Below are positions 1 to 10,166 of a stretch of DNA of 64,000 bases, piece after piece; the first letter of the stretch is position 1; every line of letters starts with the position of its first letter. A program made the translations under genes and the position numbers. A model generated the notes under the pieces. That model worked only from the letters and a program-made list of their open reading frames with translations. It was not told where the DNA came from and did not search any database. This DNA comes from Bostrychus sinensis (lineage: Eukaryota > Chordata > Actinopteri > Gobiiformes > Eleotridae), in contig CM036243.1 in assembly GCA_020698575.1 (NCBI GenBank), positions 30,025,903 to 30,089,902 on the forward strand, in the 5' to 3' direction.

Positions 1-545
1 AAATTAATGATCCTGTCAGATGTGCCTATCCCTTTAACACCAATTAAACCGGTTAGGATGAGCTTTGTGCCATAGTGGGTAAAAAAAAAAACACTTCTCG
101 TAAGTAGACTTCTAGGAATAAGCAGTTCCTGGTACAAAGCCTGAAGAACACTGAGAACAAAATGGCAGTGAAGTGGAAGCGTTCATGAGTCAGAGGTTTG
201 GTTGAAGCCCTTTCTTTGGGCCTCTCTCTGAGCTCACTCTCACTCACATATGACCTACATGTTACAAGTGACACATCCACACTATCTAGCGAAGATACAC
301 ACTGTACAGTAACTTTAGCAGGGAGGAAGAAGGAAAGAAAGGGAAAAAAATGGACAAGGAAGGAAGGTTCAGTGCTCAGTCCTAAAACTTGAGAAGGATC
401 ACAGCACCGGCCTCCATTTGCTGGGATTTAAATCAGTATACAGGCAGAATTCATACCAATTTATCCTGAAATACATTATTGCAGTTCCTATGGTTCATTA
501 AAAAATCATGGACATGTAATGTACAATTTCTAGTTCATGTTGGTG

Positions 546-1173
546 TTAAGGATGAAACATTATCCGAATCTCACTGTATTATCACAATATTAACCTCACG
601 GTACGATTTGGGGAGGCTCACGGTATTGTTGAAATGCTCATGATAACAAAACATTCTAACTAACGAGCCTTTAGTGCATTAATTATTGTCATATTTCAAA
701 AGATTAAGACTAAATAATAGGGGTGTGACAAGATCTTGCGAAATCAAAATGTCACAAGATTCTTGTGAAGGTAAAAATTGCTCTCGTGATCGCTCTTTTT
801 ACAGGGGAGAAGCTAGTCAGTTGAGTTTGTGGCAAAACATACGACAGTATTGCATTTAAGTCAAATAACAGAAGTAAACACCATTTATTACAAGTTGATT
901 TTAAAATTGAATCTAACTAGTTTTGCATTTTATGATTACATTTTTAATTCGTGTAAAATACATAATAGGGTAAAAATCTTGTTCTCATAAACCCAGTCTC
1001 GTGGGATTTGTGTCGCGTCACACCCCTCCTAAATAGGTGTTGAATAACAATAATTTTGCCATGTTGGCTGCACTGAAACAGAGCATGGAAAAGGATCCTG
1101 GTCTATGACAACGATATTGTGAGTCTTTTCATTTTGTCTTTTCACAATATTGCCAATATTGTTCCATCCTTAA
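546..1173. mobile_element. Terminal-inverted-repeat element hosting a nested hAT MITE
   Basis: The left end begins TTAAGGATGAAACATTAT and the right end, read in reverse complement, begins TTAAGGATGGAACAATAT, so the ends are imperfect inverted repeats. The interior has no coding capacity. A second element at 718-1028 sits inside it. I found no clean target-site duplication, so the superfamily is not fixed; an old non-autonomous DNA transposon is the likely explanation. Confidence 0.4.
718..1028. mobile_element. hAT-type MITE, about 311 bp
   Basis: The ends are TAGGGGTGTGAC and GTCACACCCCTC, a near-perfect 11-12 bp inverted repeat. The flanking 8-mers are CTAAATAA (710-717) and CTAAATAG (1029-1036), a 7 of 8 match that fits the 8-bp duplication made by hAT transposases. 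There is no transposase frame, so the copy is non-autonomous. It is inserted in the older element at 546-1173. Confidence 0.7.
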
Positions 1174-1640
1174 CTTAAATATTCACAGCTTTTGTCAGTC
1201 GTGGCACTTGTGTATGATGTATTTGTCTTATGTATAATGTAGAATTTGTCCACTATCAAGGTGTTTTAAAATAAGCTTATGTATCTTTTTATCTGCCATT
1301 GTTTAATTAGACTCAATATGTTTGACATCCTAATCACTAATTAGGATGACTTGGATGTCATCTGAGAATTTACTTTATTTGTTAATCATCTACATTTGCG
1401 TATTAAGTTTGACCTCAGTGTTTGGTATGGAAGGTATGAGGGAACATGCCAAACATATGATTACTGTATCAGGCATGTGGTGTTGTTACATTGTCCTTAA
1501 ACAGCCAGCAAATACCACTTGACTTGTGTAAAAGTATTGACTATATTTATAAGTACAAAAGACCAACAAGCCCTCAGCAAACACACACTTGTTGGCCATA
1601 ATAAAGAAATGCATCAATAATGGTCATGTTTTTTCTCAGA

Positions 1641-1732
1641 AGGGGTGTGACTTCAAGGCACTTTCGCACCTTAAATATATCTACACAGAGAATAAAGTGT
1701 GACTTTTGTTTGGTTGGGTAACTTTTGGTTTC
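1641..1732 (+). repeat. Direct repeat copy A
   Basis: This block starts AGGGGTGTGACTTCAAGGCA, includes the words TCTACACAGAGAATAAAGTG and GACTTTTGTTTGGTTG, and recurs with a few changes at 2235-2314. It is a local duplication or two copies of a short dispersed element. No ORF or hairpin was recognised in it. Confidence 0.7.
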
Positions 1733-2234
1733 ACGCTGTTCTTTGCTTCAAACCACACCTTTAGTACTTCCTGAAAATGCTTCAAATTATGGCCTATTGT
1801 GTTAGCTATAATCTCTATTTAAACATATAACATTAATGGATTGACTTTTTATTAGCTGCAGCTACTAAAATGGTTAACACTTGTTTTGGTTTAATGCTGA
1901 TCAACTAATTAAGTTTTATAATCTGCTGTTTACTAACTTGTGTAGAGAGGCCTGGATGTGTGCATTAATATTACTTCATCTTCCGCTTATTCCCATTAGG
2001 AATCCCGTGTACAAGAGCCTGTCCCAGTAACTATGGGCCTTAGGACTGGACAGTGGCCAGTCCTAAGTCATTGGTTCATTGTTATTTATTATGCTGCTAT
2101 GAATCTGTGTTTTTCCATCATTGCTGTTATCAAAGACTGCAAACGTCAATGGGATGAAGTCGTCTGTGTCACTAGATGGAAACTTTTTTTGTAGTGTGGC
2201 AATAAATTGTCCTGTCCTAAGCATAAAATAGCTT

Positions 2235-2314
2235 AGGGTGTGACTTTAAGGCACGTTCACACCTTAAACATATCTACACAGAGAATAAAGTGTGACTTTT
2301 GTTTGGTTGAGTAA
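2235..2314 (+). repeat. Direct repeat copy B
   Basis: Second copy of the block at 1641-1732, about 590 bp downstream and in the same orientation. Differences are scattered point changes, such as TTAAGGCACGTTC against TCAAGGCACTTTC. Confidence 0.7.
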
Positions 2315-2399
2315 CTATGTCTCTCTCAAAGTTTTTACATTAAGGAGCACCTCGGAAAGTGTTTGGCTCTCTTTGTACCATTTTGTCAGATTAATCGTC

Positions 2400-2600
2400 T
2401 TAATCAGAACAAACCCAGGTCTAAACAAGGACTAAAATGGGAAACAAGCCAGAAAAAGACACTGCTAAATAAGCTGTGCCTAAACCAAAACTAAATAACA
2501 TCTAAACCAGGGCGAAAGAACTGAACCAGGATTTCACCCAGACTTAACTGTGTCTAAACCAGGACTAAACCATATCTAACCTTCAAATTTACCTAAATGA
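2400..2600. repeat. Decayed TAAACCAGGACTAAA array
   Basis: The words CTAAACAAGGACTAAA, CTAAACCAGG and CTAAACCAGGACTAAACC recur with spacers. This is a degenerate member of the 11-bp motif family found at about a dozen places in the window. No hAT-type ends were found on this copy. Confidence 0.55.
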
Positions 2601-3067
2601 GAACTTGAGAGCTTTTAAACCACATTTACGTAGGTTTGGCACTTTCCATGGCTAACATTGCTCCTAATATGCTCCTAGATTTAAAAATGACCTGGATTTT
2701 GTGTCAGTTTGGTCTGAGATCACAGTTTTGGACCAAATACTTGTTGTTTGGGTGAAGTCACTGTTTGCTGGAGCTTTTCACAACTGTAAATTTGACTGCT
2801 ACCATTAATGAAAGCCAAAATGGACATTGGGAAATGTGAAGCACTGTAGCTTTATGCAGCATATTACAAATTAAGTTGTTCCTGAGATCATTCTGTATCT
2901 TTCAACTTTCACTCTGCCATAGATACCCTTTTGTTATAGCAACACTCAACATAGCTATTACCCACTGCATTGTTTTTGTAAATTTATTGAGTTGAAACCA
3001 CTGTACTTGGAGCATCCTGAATACTCTCACTGTCCTGCTAAAATCTGTTTTCTGTCTGCCCTCACAG

Positions 3068-3619
3068 CAGTTCTGTGGTGTTCTGGGTCACACATTTATG
3101 GAGTTTCTGAAGGGCAGCGGAGACTACTGCCAGGCTCAGCACGTTGCCTATGCAGACGAGTGAACAGCCAAACTTGCCATCCATCCGACGCACTTGAGCC
3201 ACAGGAGGACCCCCGGTTGAAGCAGGCAGGACCGGGACGCCTCCCTGAACCAGCGACAACTCTGTCTGGATGGGGTAACTCCACCCGCTGCACACTGCCC
3301 TCCGCCTGGCCACAATAAGGTGGAACCAGCCTTGTTTTTTTCGTTCCTTTCTTTAGTTTTATTCCAAAAGAGAGGGTTTTAGTTTTTTTTCTGATTGTCC
3401 GCCCTTTTTCGGCTGCCAACTCCCCAAGATTCCTCCATTGCCTATTGCAGCCTTTGTTTATTTTTGCCAACCTTGGAAGAAGCCTGGAGGATTTTTGCCC
3501 ATTGGACATTTTTGGTTGACATTCCCTCCAAGTTAAACTAAGTGTTTACATTAGTGTTTTTGCTCTGTACAAGACATTTGGCTTTTCGTTTTGTGAGATT
3601 TTTTTTTTACGTTGTCACA
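3068..3619 (+). promoter_or_regulatory. ptp4a1: Probable 5' leader exon of ptp4a1
   Basis: A pyrimidine-rich acceptor (TCTGTCTGCCCTCACAG) ends at 3067, and the sequence then runs without a donor into the ptp4a1 start codon at 3620. It includes T-rich tracts and the upstream reading frame at 3357-3536. The leader is long, as in mammalian PTP4A transcripts. The exon start is inferred from the acceptor only; a non-coding first exon would lie upstream. Confidence 0.5.
3357..3536 (+). promoter_or_regulatory. Open non-AUG upstream reading frame in the ptp4a1 leader
   Basis: After an in-frame TAG at 3354-3356 a frame stays open for 59 codons, to TAA at 3534-3536, 83 nt before the ptp4a1 ATG. It has no ATG. 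Near-cognate candidates are ATT at 3429 (purine at -3) and TTG at 3441. The downstream part encodes proline- and aromatic-rich peptide segments such as PPLPIAAFVYFCQPWKK and PIGHFWLTFPPS. Published work describes a conserved magnesium-sensitive uORF in PRL mRNAs that limits PRL translation; I infer that this is the fish counterpart from its position and protein-like composition. It overlaps no main-frame coding sequence. Confidence 0.5.
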
Positions 3620-6600
3620 ATGGCTCGTATGAACAGACCAGCCCCAGTGGAGATCACCTACAAAAACATGAGGTTCCTCATTACCCACAATCCCACCAAT
3701 GCCACGCTGAACAAGTTCATCGAGGTGAGCCCTAGTTGATGCATTTGAACTATTGAGTGTTGTTGCAAATGCTGGTAATTTTGATTGAATTATGTCCTTT
3801 TTATTCTAATAATCATGTTGTATGTTGCGGTAGGAGTTGAAGAAGTATGGAGTCACTACCGTTGTGAGAGTTTGCGAGGCCACGTACGATGCCACTCTGG
3901 TGGTAAAGGAGGGCATCCAGGTTTTGGTGAGTGCCATACACATCAATTAAAGACAGAGTGTGTGTCTCAAAACAAGGAATTATGTTAAAAGCTACTCAGT
4001 AAACCTCAACCTTGTATCTTTTCCTTGTAGCCTACTATATATTTGTAACTTTTATGCAATAATGAAAAATGTCCTACTTAAATACCAATCCAAAGAAGGA
4101 CCACTGTTATCAGTTCACAGGCGATAACCATTCATTGTAGATGTTTCTAGGTGACACATTCAAGTTTTCAAGTTTTTGTTTTTTGCCAAAAAGGTGAACA
4201 GTATTCATATTTTGACTATTGTTGTGATCAAAATGTGTAACACCCAAACTGCTGTCTGTTTTTAAAATAAAATGAAAGAAAGCCGTTTTAGACTATGTTA
4301 TAATTAAAGTTTTGTTTCTAAATTATTCTAGAGGACCTTAAATGTCAAGTGCGTCAAGAGAGAAAAGTCTACCCTCCTCCTGTCTTCTCTTTCACTAATA
4401 TTTCTCTTTCCCTGCTGTGAGCTCAGCCTTTCACACTCCTTTTGTTTTGGTTTCCAAGAGACCGGCCTCTGACATAATTTCCCCCTCCCCCCCCTCCTCT
4501 GCTCCAGGATTGGCCGTTCGATGATGGCGCTCCCCCGTCCAACCAGATCGTCGATGATTGGCTGAATCTGCTGAAGTTGAAGTTTAGGGAGGAGCCTGGC
4601 TGCTGCATCGCTGTCCACTGTGTGGCAGGCCTGGGCAGGTGAGAAGTTGGAGAGAAAAGGGGAAATAAGCATCAACAATGTAATACTGTGGTTTTTATGT
4701 GCCACAGGGAAGTTGGTAATACTTTAGAATAGCTCACAGTATGAAGCATAAGTTAGGCGTTAGTAATAGAAGTGTAACAATACGGTTTTGCAACGATACG
4801 ATACATATCTATTAGAATCTATTAGAAAACTTAGATACGATTCAAGAACAATATTGGCTAATTTAGAATGATCCAATTAGATACAATTCAATACTTTCAT
4901 ATCGATAATCGATACACAACTTTTTGCCAAAAATCGTAAAAGTTTACTCTCAAATGTAGCACCGCTGCCAGGGTTTATTATGTCCAGTAGACAGAGAGTG
5001 AAGAAAAGTTGAATATAACATTTTATTCCTTTAAAAAACAAAAATTACACCCAAAAAGCTGTATCTGGTTTTATTTTAAACTTGCAAATTTCTAGTATCA
5101 ACATTTCATGACATTATCGCTTTTTTTTCATGTATATTGATATGCGCTTCCTAGAAAACAATACGATATGATGTATGTGTATTTGTATAGTTGTATCGTA
5201 GGAAAAAAATCAATATAGTTACTGTATCATTACACCTCTAGTTAGTAAGCATTTTTTTATTATTACGAAGCATTACATGATTTACCAGTATTAACTTATA
5301 GACATGTTATTCTTGAGTTACAAGCTGATGTAACTCAAAGCGAAAATATAAACAGTGGTAATTCAGTATCTATAAACTGTTTATTTTAACTGATTTATTT
5401 TAATCATATATTGATAGATGGTTTATTAGGTCTTAGTGATTAATTATTCTAAAGTATTATGACATAGTTTTGAAAAGTGAAACACAAATCCTGTTCAGTA
5501 GCAAATATAGTGGCTCATTTATATGCAGGGCAGTGTCTAGTTGCCTAACCACCATATTTGCCTTTTGCAGAGCTCCTGTTCTGGTGGCACTTGCTCTTAT
5601 CGAATGTGGGATGAAATATGAAGACGCTGTCCAGTTCATTCGACAGTAAGTTCACAGGGTTCTCTTGGCACGTGTAATTTTAGTGACAGTCTTGCCTTGA
5701 GAGTAGCTTGTCGATAAATTGCTTATATAAATTATTCAGACTATACAAACAAGAACTGCTTTAAGGAAACGGTGAGGTGGATGTTTTGTCAAGAACAAAA
5801 TGGAGGTTGGCACAAGGTTTAGGCTTAAAGTATACTTGAATCCTGTGTACTCTTTGTGCCTGTCCTAAGCCTGGAGAGGGCATCCAATGTATAAAGTGTG
5901 CCAAATTAAATCAGCAAATCACTGCACACCAGGAGACAGATACTTTGGCAACTCCAGAAGTGAAGCCAAAAGGAAAAAAGAAGGCTGCTTGAAATATGCT
6001 TAACACTGTGTTACTGAAAATCATAGAAATACCCACATAATACTGATACTGATCTGAATATGCATGTTTTGATGATGATAAAAAAGTTCACCATGTAAAG
6101 AACAAAATGGCTTCAGAACCGTAGGTATCTAAAGCATCTTGTGCTAAAGACATGAGTCACCACTGACTCATCACTGTTATGAGAAGAGTGACGGTGTGAG
6201 GGCTGTAATGCTTTCTCATACATCAGATAATTATATAAAGGTGACCTGTGTTACATGGCTGATTACATCATGATTACATCTTGCTTGCAGTTATGTCGAG
6301 ACATTTCATCAGCGGGCATTAATGGTAGTTTCCAGCTGTTTTGGCAATTTTTTGGGTACACAGTAATTTTCCAAATAGATTAAAGGGGGCCTATTATGCA
6401 AAATCAACATTTTCAGTTTGTAACCATGTTATAATGTTGTTTGCACCTCAAAAAACACAGTCACGTTTGTTTGAGTAATCCTATAAGCTCAAAAAAGGCT
6501 GCTGCCCCTCTCGCTTCTTTCTGATCATTTCAGCACTTAAACTGTGGCCACTACAAAGCAGTGAGGTCATTTATCTATCTGTTAGCTTCATGTTGCTAAT

Positions 6601-7019
6601 ATCTGTACTAATTAGATATCCTTCCCTTCCTGACCGTCTCCTTTTATCTAGGCTTGGGACCAGCATTAAGACTACACTGGCTTGTGACACCTTGTGGATT
6701 AGTTGTTGAATAAGCACTGAATCTGATTTGTATATTTTTCAGTGCAACACTCAAGTTTTTGGTAAATCATATGTTCAACTAAGTAAATTAATTAACAGCT
6801 TTATGTCCTGTGGGTTTTTCCAGGTTATGATTAATTTAGAAAAACTCATTTGTGACTCAGGGTTTAGACCAAATGACCCAACTTTGGCATTTGTCTTCCA
6901 GGAAGCGTCGAGGAGCCTTCAACAGTAAGCAGCTGTTTTACCTGGAGAAATATCGTCCGAAGATGCGCCTGCGCTTCAAAGACTCCAACGGCCATCGCAA
7001 TAACTGCTGCATCCAGTAA
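3620..7019 (+). CDS. ptp4a1: Protein tyrosine phosphatase 4A1 (PRL-1)
   Basis: A complete 173-residue protein, the usual PRL length, is encoded by five exons: 3620-3724, 3834-3926, 4508-4638, 5571-5645 and 6902-7019, all with GT/AG borders. It is a small prenylated dual-specificity phosphatase of the inner plasma membrane and endosomes that also binds CNNM magnesium transporters. Visible residues include Cys49 (the redox partner in PRLs), the WPFDD general-acid loop with Asp72, the P-loop [10 protein letters not shown] with Cys104 and Arg110 (Ala after Arg, typical of PRLs), a basic KRR stretch and the CAAX box CCIQ at 170-173. The ending [14 protein letters not shown] matches PTP4A1 rather than PTP4A2 or PTP4A3. 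The start [11 protein letters not shown] is the family start. Introns carry a hAT MITE, a SINE-like piece and a piggyBac-like fragment. Confidence 0.97.
4767..5240. mobile_element. hAT-type MITE in ptp4a1 intron 3, 474 bp
   Basis: The ends TAGAAGTGTAACAATAC and (reverse complement) TAGAGGTGTAATGATAC form an imperfect inverted repeat. The flanking 8-mer GTTAGTAA is identical on both sides (4759-4766 and 5241-5248), the hAT signature. The interior is rich in GATACGAT-like words and has no transposase frame. Confidence 0.8.
5860..6000 (+). repeat. SINE-like dispersed repeat piece in ptp4a1 intron 4
   Basis: The block GGGCATCCAATGTATAAAG, then TGTGCCAAATTAAATCAGC, CACTGCACACCAGGAG and AGAAGTGAAGCCAAAAGG, is shared with 18815-18930 and resembles a very common fish element with the consensus GGCATCCGGCGTAAAA...AAGCCGAAAG. 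Only this end is present. Confidence 0.55.
6383..6540. mobile_element. piggyBac-like MITE fragment (one end)
   Basis: TTAA is followed by AGGGGGCCTATTATGCAAAA, the terminal sequence of the piggyBac-like family that is intact at 28072-28637 and 40042-40589. Internal words (ACCATGTTATAATGTTGT, GAGTAATCCT) are shared with those copies. The other end is missing, so this is a truncated copy. Confidence 0.55.
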
Positions 7020-7960
7020 AACCACAAACAAACAAGAGCCAAAACTCGAGCCACGCCAACCACCTCCACTTCAGTGAAGACCTCGCTAGCGTTTCGCTGG
7101 CAGGCTTGTTATATCTTCATTCATTGTGTTGAAGTACTTTTATTTTGAAACTGCAACGGTTCCTTCCTTTGTTCTTTCCTTCCTCCAGGTTTAAATGTCA
7201 AAAAGAAAGAACAGACCTTTAGTGTGCCCTTTGTAAGAGATTAAAAATGAAAAGGCAGCATGAATCAGTGTAAGATGTTGGATTACATATATTTTAATTG
7301 GCCAGTCTGTTTCCCGTTTGTGCTCCAAAAGATAACTGAATATTAGTAACATGTCCCTTGATGAATTTGTGGTCCTGTGACTGACTAGAAAGAAGTATGC
7401 CTTCCTTAAAAATCAGATCCATAAATGCCTTACAATCGGACGTGTAAGTGGGCAATCGCGGCTGGCATTTGGAAAGGTGTTTCGTTTTTCTACTCAGAAC
7501 AAAAACAAATTGTTGCCTTCGTCTCGTGCAGGAAGTCTTAAACAATTATGCCCTTTCAGTAACAGTTTTTTAATATAAAATGCTTAATTGTTCGCAATAT
7601 CTGTCAACCGAAGTCTAGGAACAATTATTTTGTTATCAAACCTTCTGTTTACTGATTAACTGCCATGTCCAAAATGTGATTTAAACTTATTTTTCGGTTT
7701 TACTTTAATTTCATTATTATTATTTCAGCTTCAAACTGGACTTCCAACGTCTGCTATATTTTGTACGCCTTTTTATTTTGATGTCAGTAACTTAAGACTT
7801 CGATACTTGATGATTTTATGTATTTGAAAATGTGTACTATTATTTTTAGGTTGGCTATTTATACTATCAATGGATGTGTGATTTAGTACCGTGAGCGACA
7901 AACTTGTACCTTGTTCACCAACTTGTGAGAGTACATTAAAAAAAAAAGATACACCAAAAA
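7020..7960 (+). other. ptp4a1: ptp4a1 3' UTR
   Basis: About 0.9 kb follows the stop codon without further coding potential. An ATTAAA poly(A) signal at 7935-7940 is the best candidate end. The stretch is AT-rich with TTATTATTATT and TTTTTATTTTG words typical of regulated 3' UTRs. The exact cleavage site cannot be fixed from sequence alone. Confidence 0.5.
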
Positions 7961-8279
7961 ACAACATTAATGTCTTTTTTTCATTGCCAACATGTGTTTT
8001 AATCAGTAGTGGAAGGTAACAAGATGCATTTAATTAAATAATTCACTTTTTTGAGTTTTTGAAGAATAGATATATTTTTCTAAAATGGTTCTCAGACATT
8101 TTACAGCAAGCAAAATGAAAAATACTTGGCTTTTCAAATACAATTCTTAAAGGTGCTATGAGCAGTATATAGTTTTTTATATTTCATAAAAATTATGCAC
8201 AGGTGTCCCAAGATAGGACCATTGTTTTGATTTAGATTGCAGTACCCTTTGAAAACCAGAATAATCCATATGCTGCTTA

Positions 8280-8640
8280 CAGTAACATTTAAAGGATTAA
8301 AATGAGCCTAAACCTGGTCTCAACTAGGTTAAAAACAGCCAGGTCAAAACTAGGCCTAAACCATGCTTAAACCAGTATGAAATAAGGCAAAAACAGGGCT
8401 AAACCTGGACTAGATTTGGACTAATCCAGAAAATAAGTCTACTTACTAACTCCAAATAGAAACTATATCAGGCTCCAGCAGGACTCCTTGGTACCACAAG
8501 AAGAGCTCTGCGTACCACAGCTACTGCTAGTACACCTAGGATTTAGATAACTTTTAAGAAACAAATCAGAAAACTGTTAAACCATGATTTAAACAAGATT
8601 AAAAGTTAAACCTTGTTGGTGCAACCAGGCTTAAGTAAAA
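8280..8640. repeat. Decayed TAAACC array
   Basis: Words such as GAGCCTAAACCTGG, GGCCTAAACCATG and GGGCTAAACCTGGACTAG recur at irregular spacing. The copy belongs to the 11-bp motif family but is too decayed to define ends. Confidence 0.5.
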
Positions 8641-9249
8641 GGAAAAGTGGCTACTAATATAAATAGTAATAGCAGCAGTAATTTCTATGCCTTTTTTAAA
8701 GCTTTTACCCAAGTAAGAATTACACTGTGCTTTTATTCCTACCTGAGTAATATTACAATACATTTTTAACAGAGTAAAAGACTTGTGTGATAATGAAGAT
8801 AGGAATTTTAGCTGTAAGTTTGAGGTTTAAAAGGACTTTGATTTGGCCGTTCGGTTACATGAGCCTTGACAATGAGAGCATTTTAATTTCAGGGCACATG
8901 ATTGGGAGGTATCTTGGTTGTTTAGTCAAATACTTTCTAAAATTACACTTAGAATGAAAAGGATTGTGGCTATCTTTAGGGTTAGGACTGGAAAACGCTG
9001 AGTACAACAATGAGGTTGTTTCAAGCACTTTTTGATAAAAAGATAGTATTAAATTACAGCAAATCCTATTTAGGTAATTTTGCTCTATTGCTAAAAGTGG
9101 TGTACGTGACTATGTGGATTTTAGAAAATGCTTTTTCACCACAGTAAGATAGTATGAGGAAAGATTGTTGTGCTACTAAAGCTGTAGACTGATGCCCCTT
9201 ATGAATAAAATCAGGGGCCAAATTAAGTCTAAATTTATACCTTGTAGAT

Positions 9250-9706
9250 CAGTGGTTCTCAAACTGTGGTGTGGGCACCACGAGTGGTACGCTCGCCTCT
9301 TCTGGTGGTACTGAGGAGTCTTTTATAGTCCAAGTCCTGATTTAGTTTATCTGGTAGTAAATTAGACCACTTTCTTCAGTTCTTGTTTTAGTCCTGGCTA
9401 AGACCTAGTGTAGACCCGGTATAGACCTGATTTAACTCTAGTTTAATAGACCTGGTATAGTCCTGGTATAGACCTAGTTTAACACTGGTTAGTCCTAGTT
9501 TAACCCTGGTTTAGACCAGGTTTAGTCCTGGTTTAATCCTTGTATAGACCTGGTTTAACACTGGTTAGTCCTGGTTTAGCCCTTGTTTAGTCCAGGTTTA
9601 GTCCTGGCTGGTTGAGATCTGGTTGAGGCGTATTTTAGTCCATTAAAGAACTTGGTGATGGAAATAATTTCTGAGGTGGTGCTTGGTGTAAAAAGTTTAA
9701 GCACTG
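9250..9706. mobile_element. hAT-type element carrying an internal 11-bp minisatellite
   Basis: The left end is CAGTGGTTCTCAAACTGTGG and the right end AAAGTTTAAGCACTG, an imperfect inverted repeat resembling Charlie-type hAT ends. The flanking 8-mer TTGTAGAT is identical on both sides (9242-9249 and 9707-9714), so this is a genuine transposed unit. The interior (about 9340-9620) is a tandem array of variants of TTTAGTCCTGG. There is no transposase. This is the best-preserved reference copy of the family in the window. Confidence 0.8.
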
Positions 9707-10166
9707 TTGTAGATACTAGATTTAATCAATTTTATAAGTATTTCAGTGTCAAATTGTTCTGTTTTTCTATAGCCCAGCTTGTTCTGCATATTTGTTGTAT
9801 TTTATCTTACATAATGTTGGTATTTTGTGGTTTTAGCCCCTTAACAGCTACACACGAAAACATAAAACAACCATCTCATCATTACACGTTAATAAAATCG
9901 TGGATGATGCATTTAGTTGCAATATTTACAATTTTCCTTGCATTTGCATCAGACGAAGCGGTTTTGTGAACGTGCCCTCGTGCAGGTTTCTGATTGGTGC
10001 AGCGAGGCGAAAACATTTGACGCAACCCGGAAGTTACCGAGCGTTTTTTGTTTTTTGTTTTTAACGAATGCGGTTTCAGTTTTTAACGATCCAAACCCTT
10101 ACACAATTTGCTTTTTCAAGTAATAGTTAAAGAAATAATAATATAAATCGCTTATATTCGGGAAAA

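Larger units (their letters stand above)
1..3067. other. Gene-free flank upstream of ptp4a1, with repeats
   Basis: I see no convincing coding exon here. Short open frames lack splice context or recognisable protein. The stretch holds a nested pair of inverted-repeat elements (546-1173), two copies of an 85-90 bp direct repeat (1641-1732 and 2235-2314) and a decayed TAAACCAGG-type array (2400-2600), each listed separately. The ptp4a1 promoter and any non-coding first exon probably lie in this stretch or further upstream, but I could not place them. Confidence 0.6.
7961..10166. other. Intergenic region between ptp4a1 and saraf
   Basis: No gene was recognised. It contains a decayed TAAACC array (about 8280-8640) and a complete hAT-type element with an internal 11-bp array (9250-9706). 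The last 200 bp, with CG-containing words such as GACGCAACCCGGAAGTTACC near 10020, probably form the saraf promoter and leader. CCGGAAGT at 10028 looks like an ETS-factor site of a housekeeping promoter. Confidence 0.55.

Noticed and set aside
2992..3509. Plus- and minus-strand open frames of 83-137 codons before ptp4a1
   Set aside because: They lie in the putative 5' leader, have no recognisable protein character, conflict with the leader exon model, and lack supporting splice context.
4328..4705. Minus-strand 125-codon frame over ptp4a1 exon 3
   Set aside because: It is antisense shadow of the catalytic exon, whose plus-strand frame is conserved PRL sequence.
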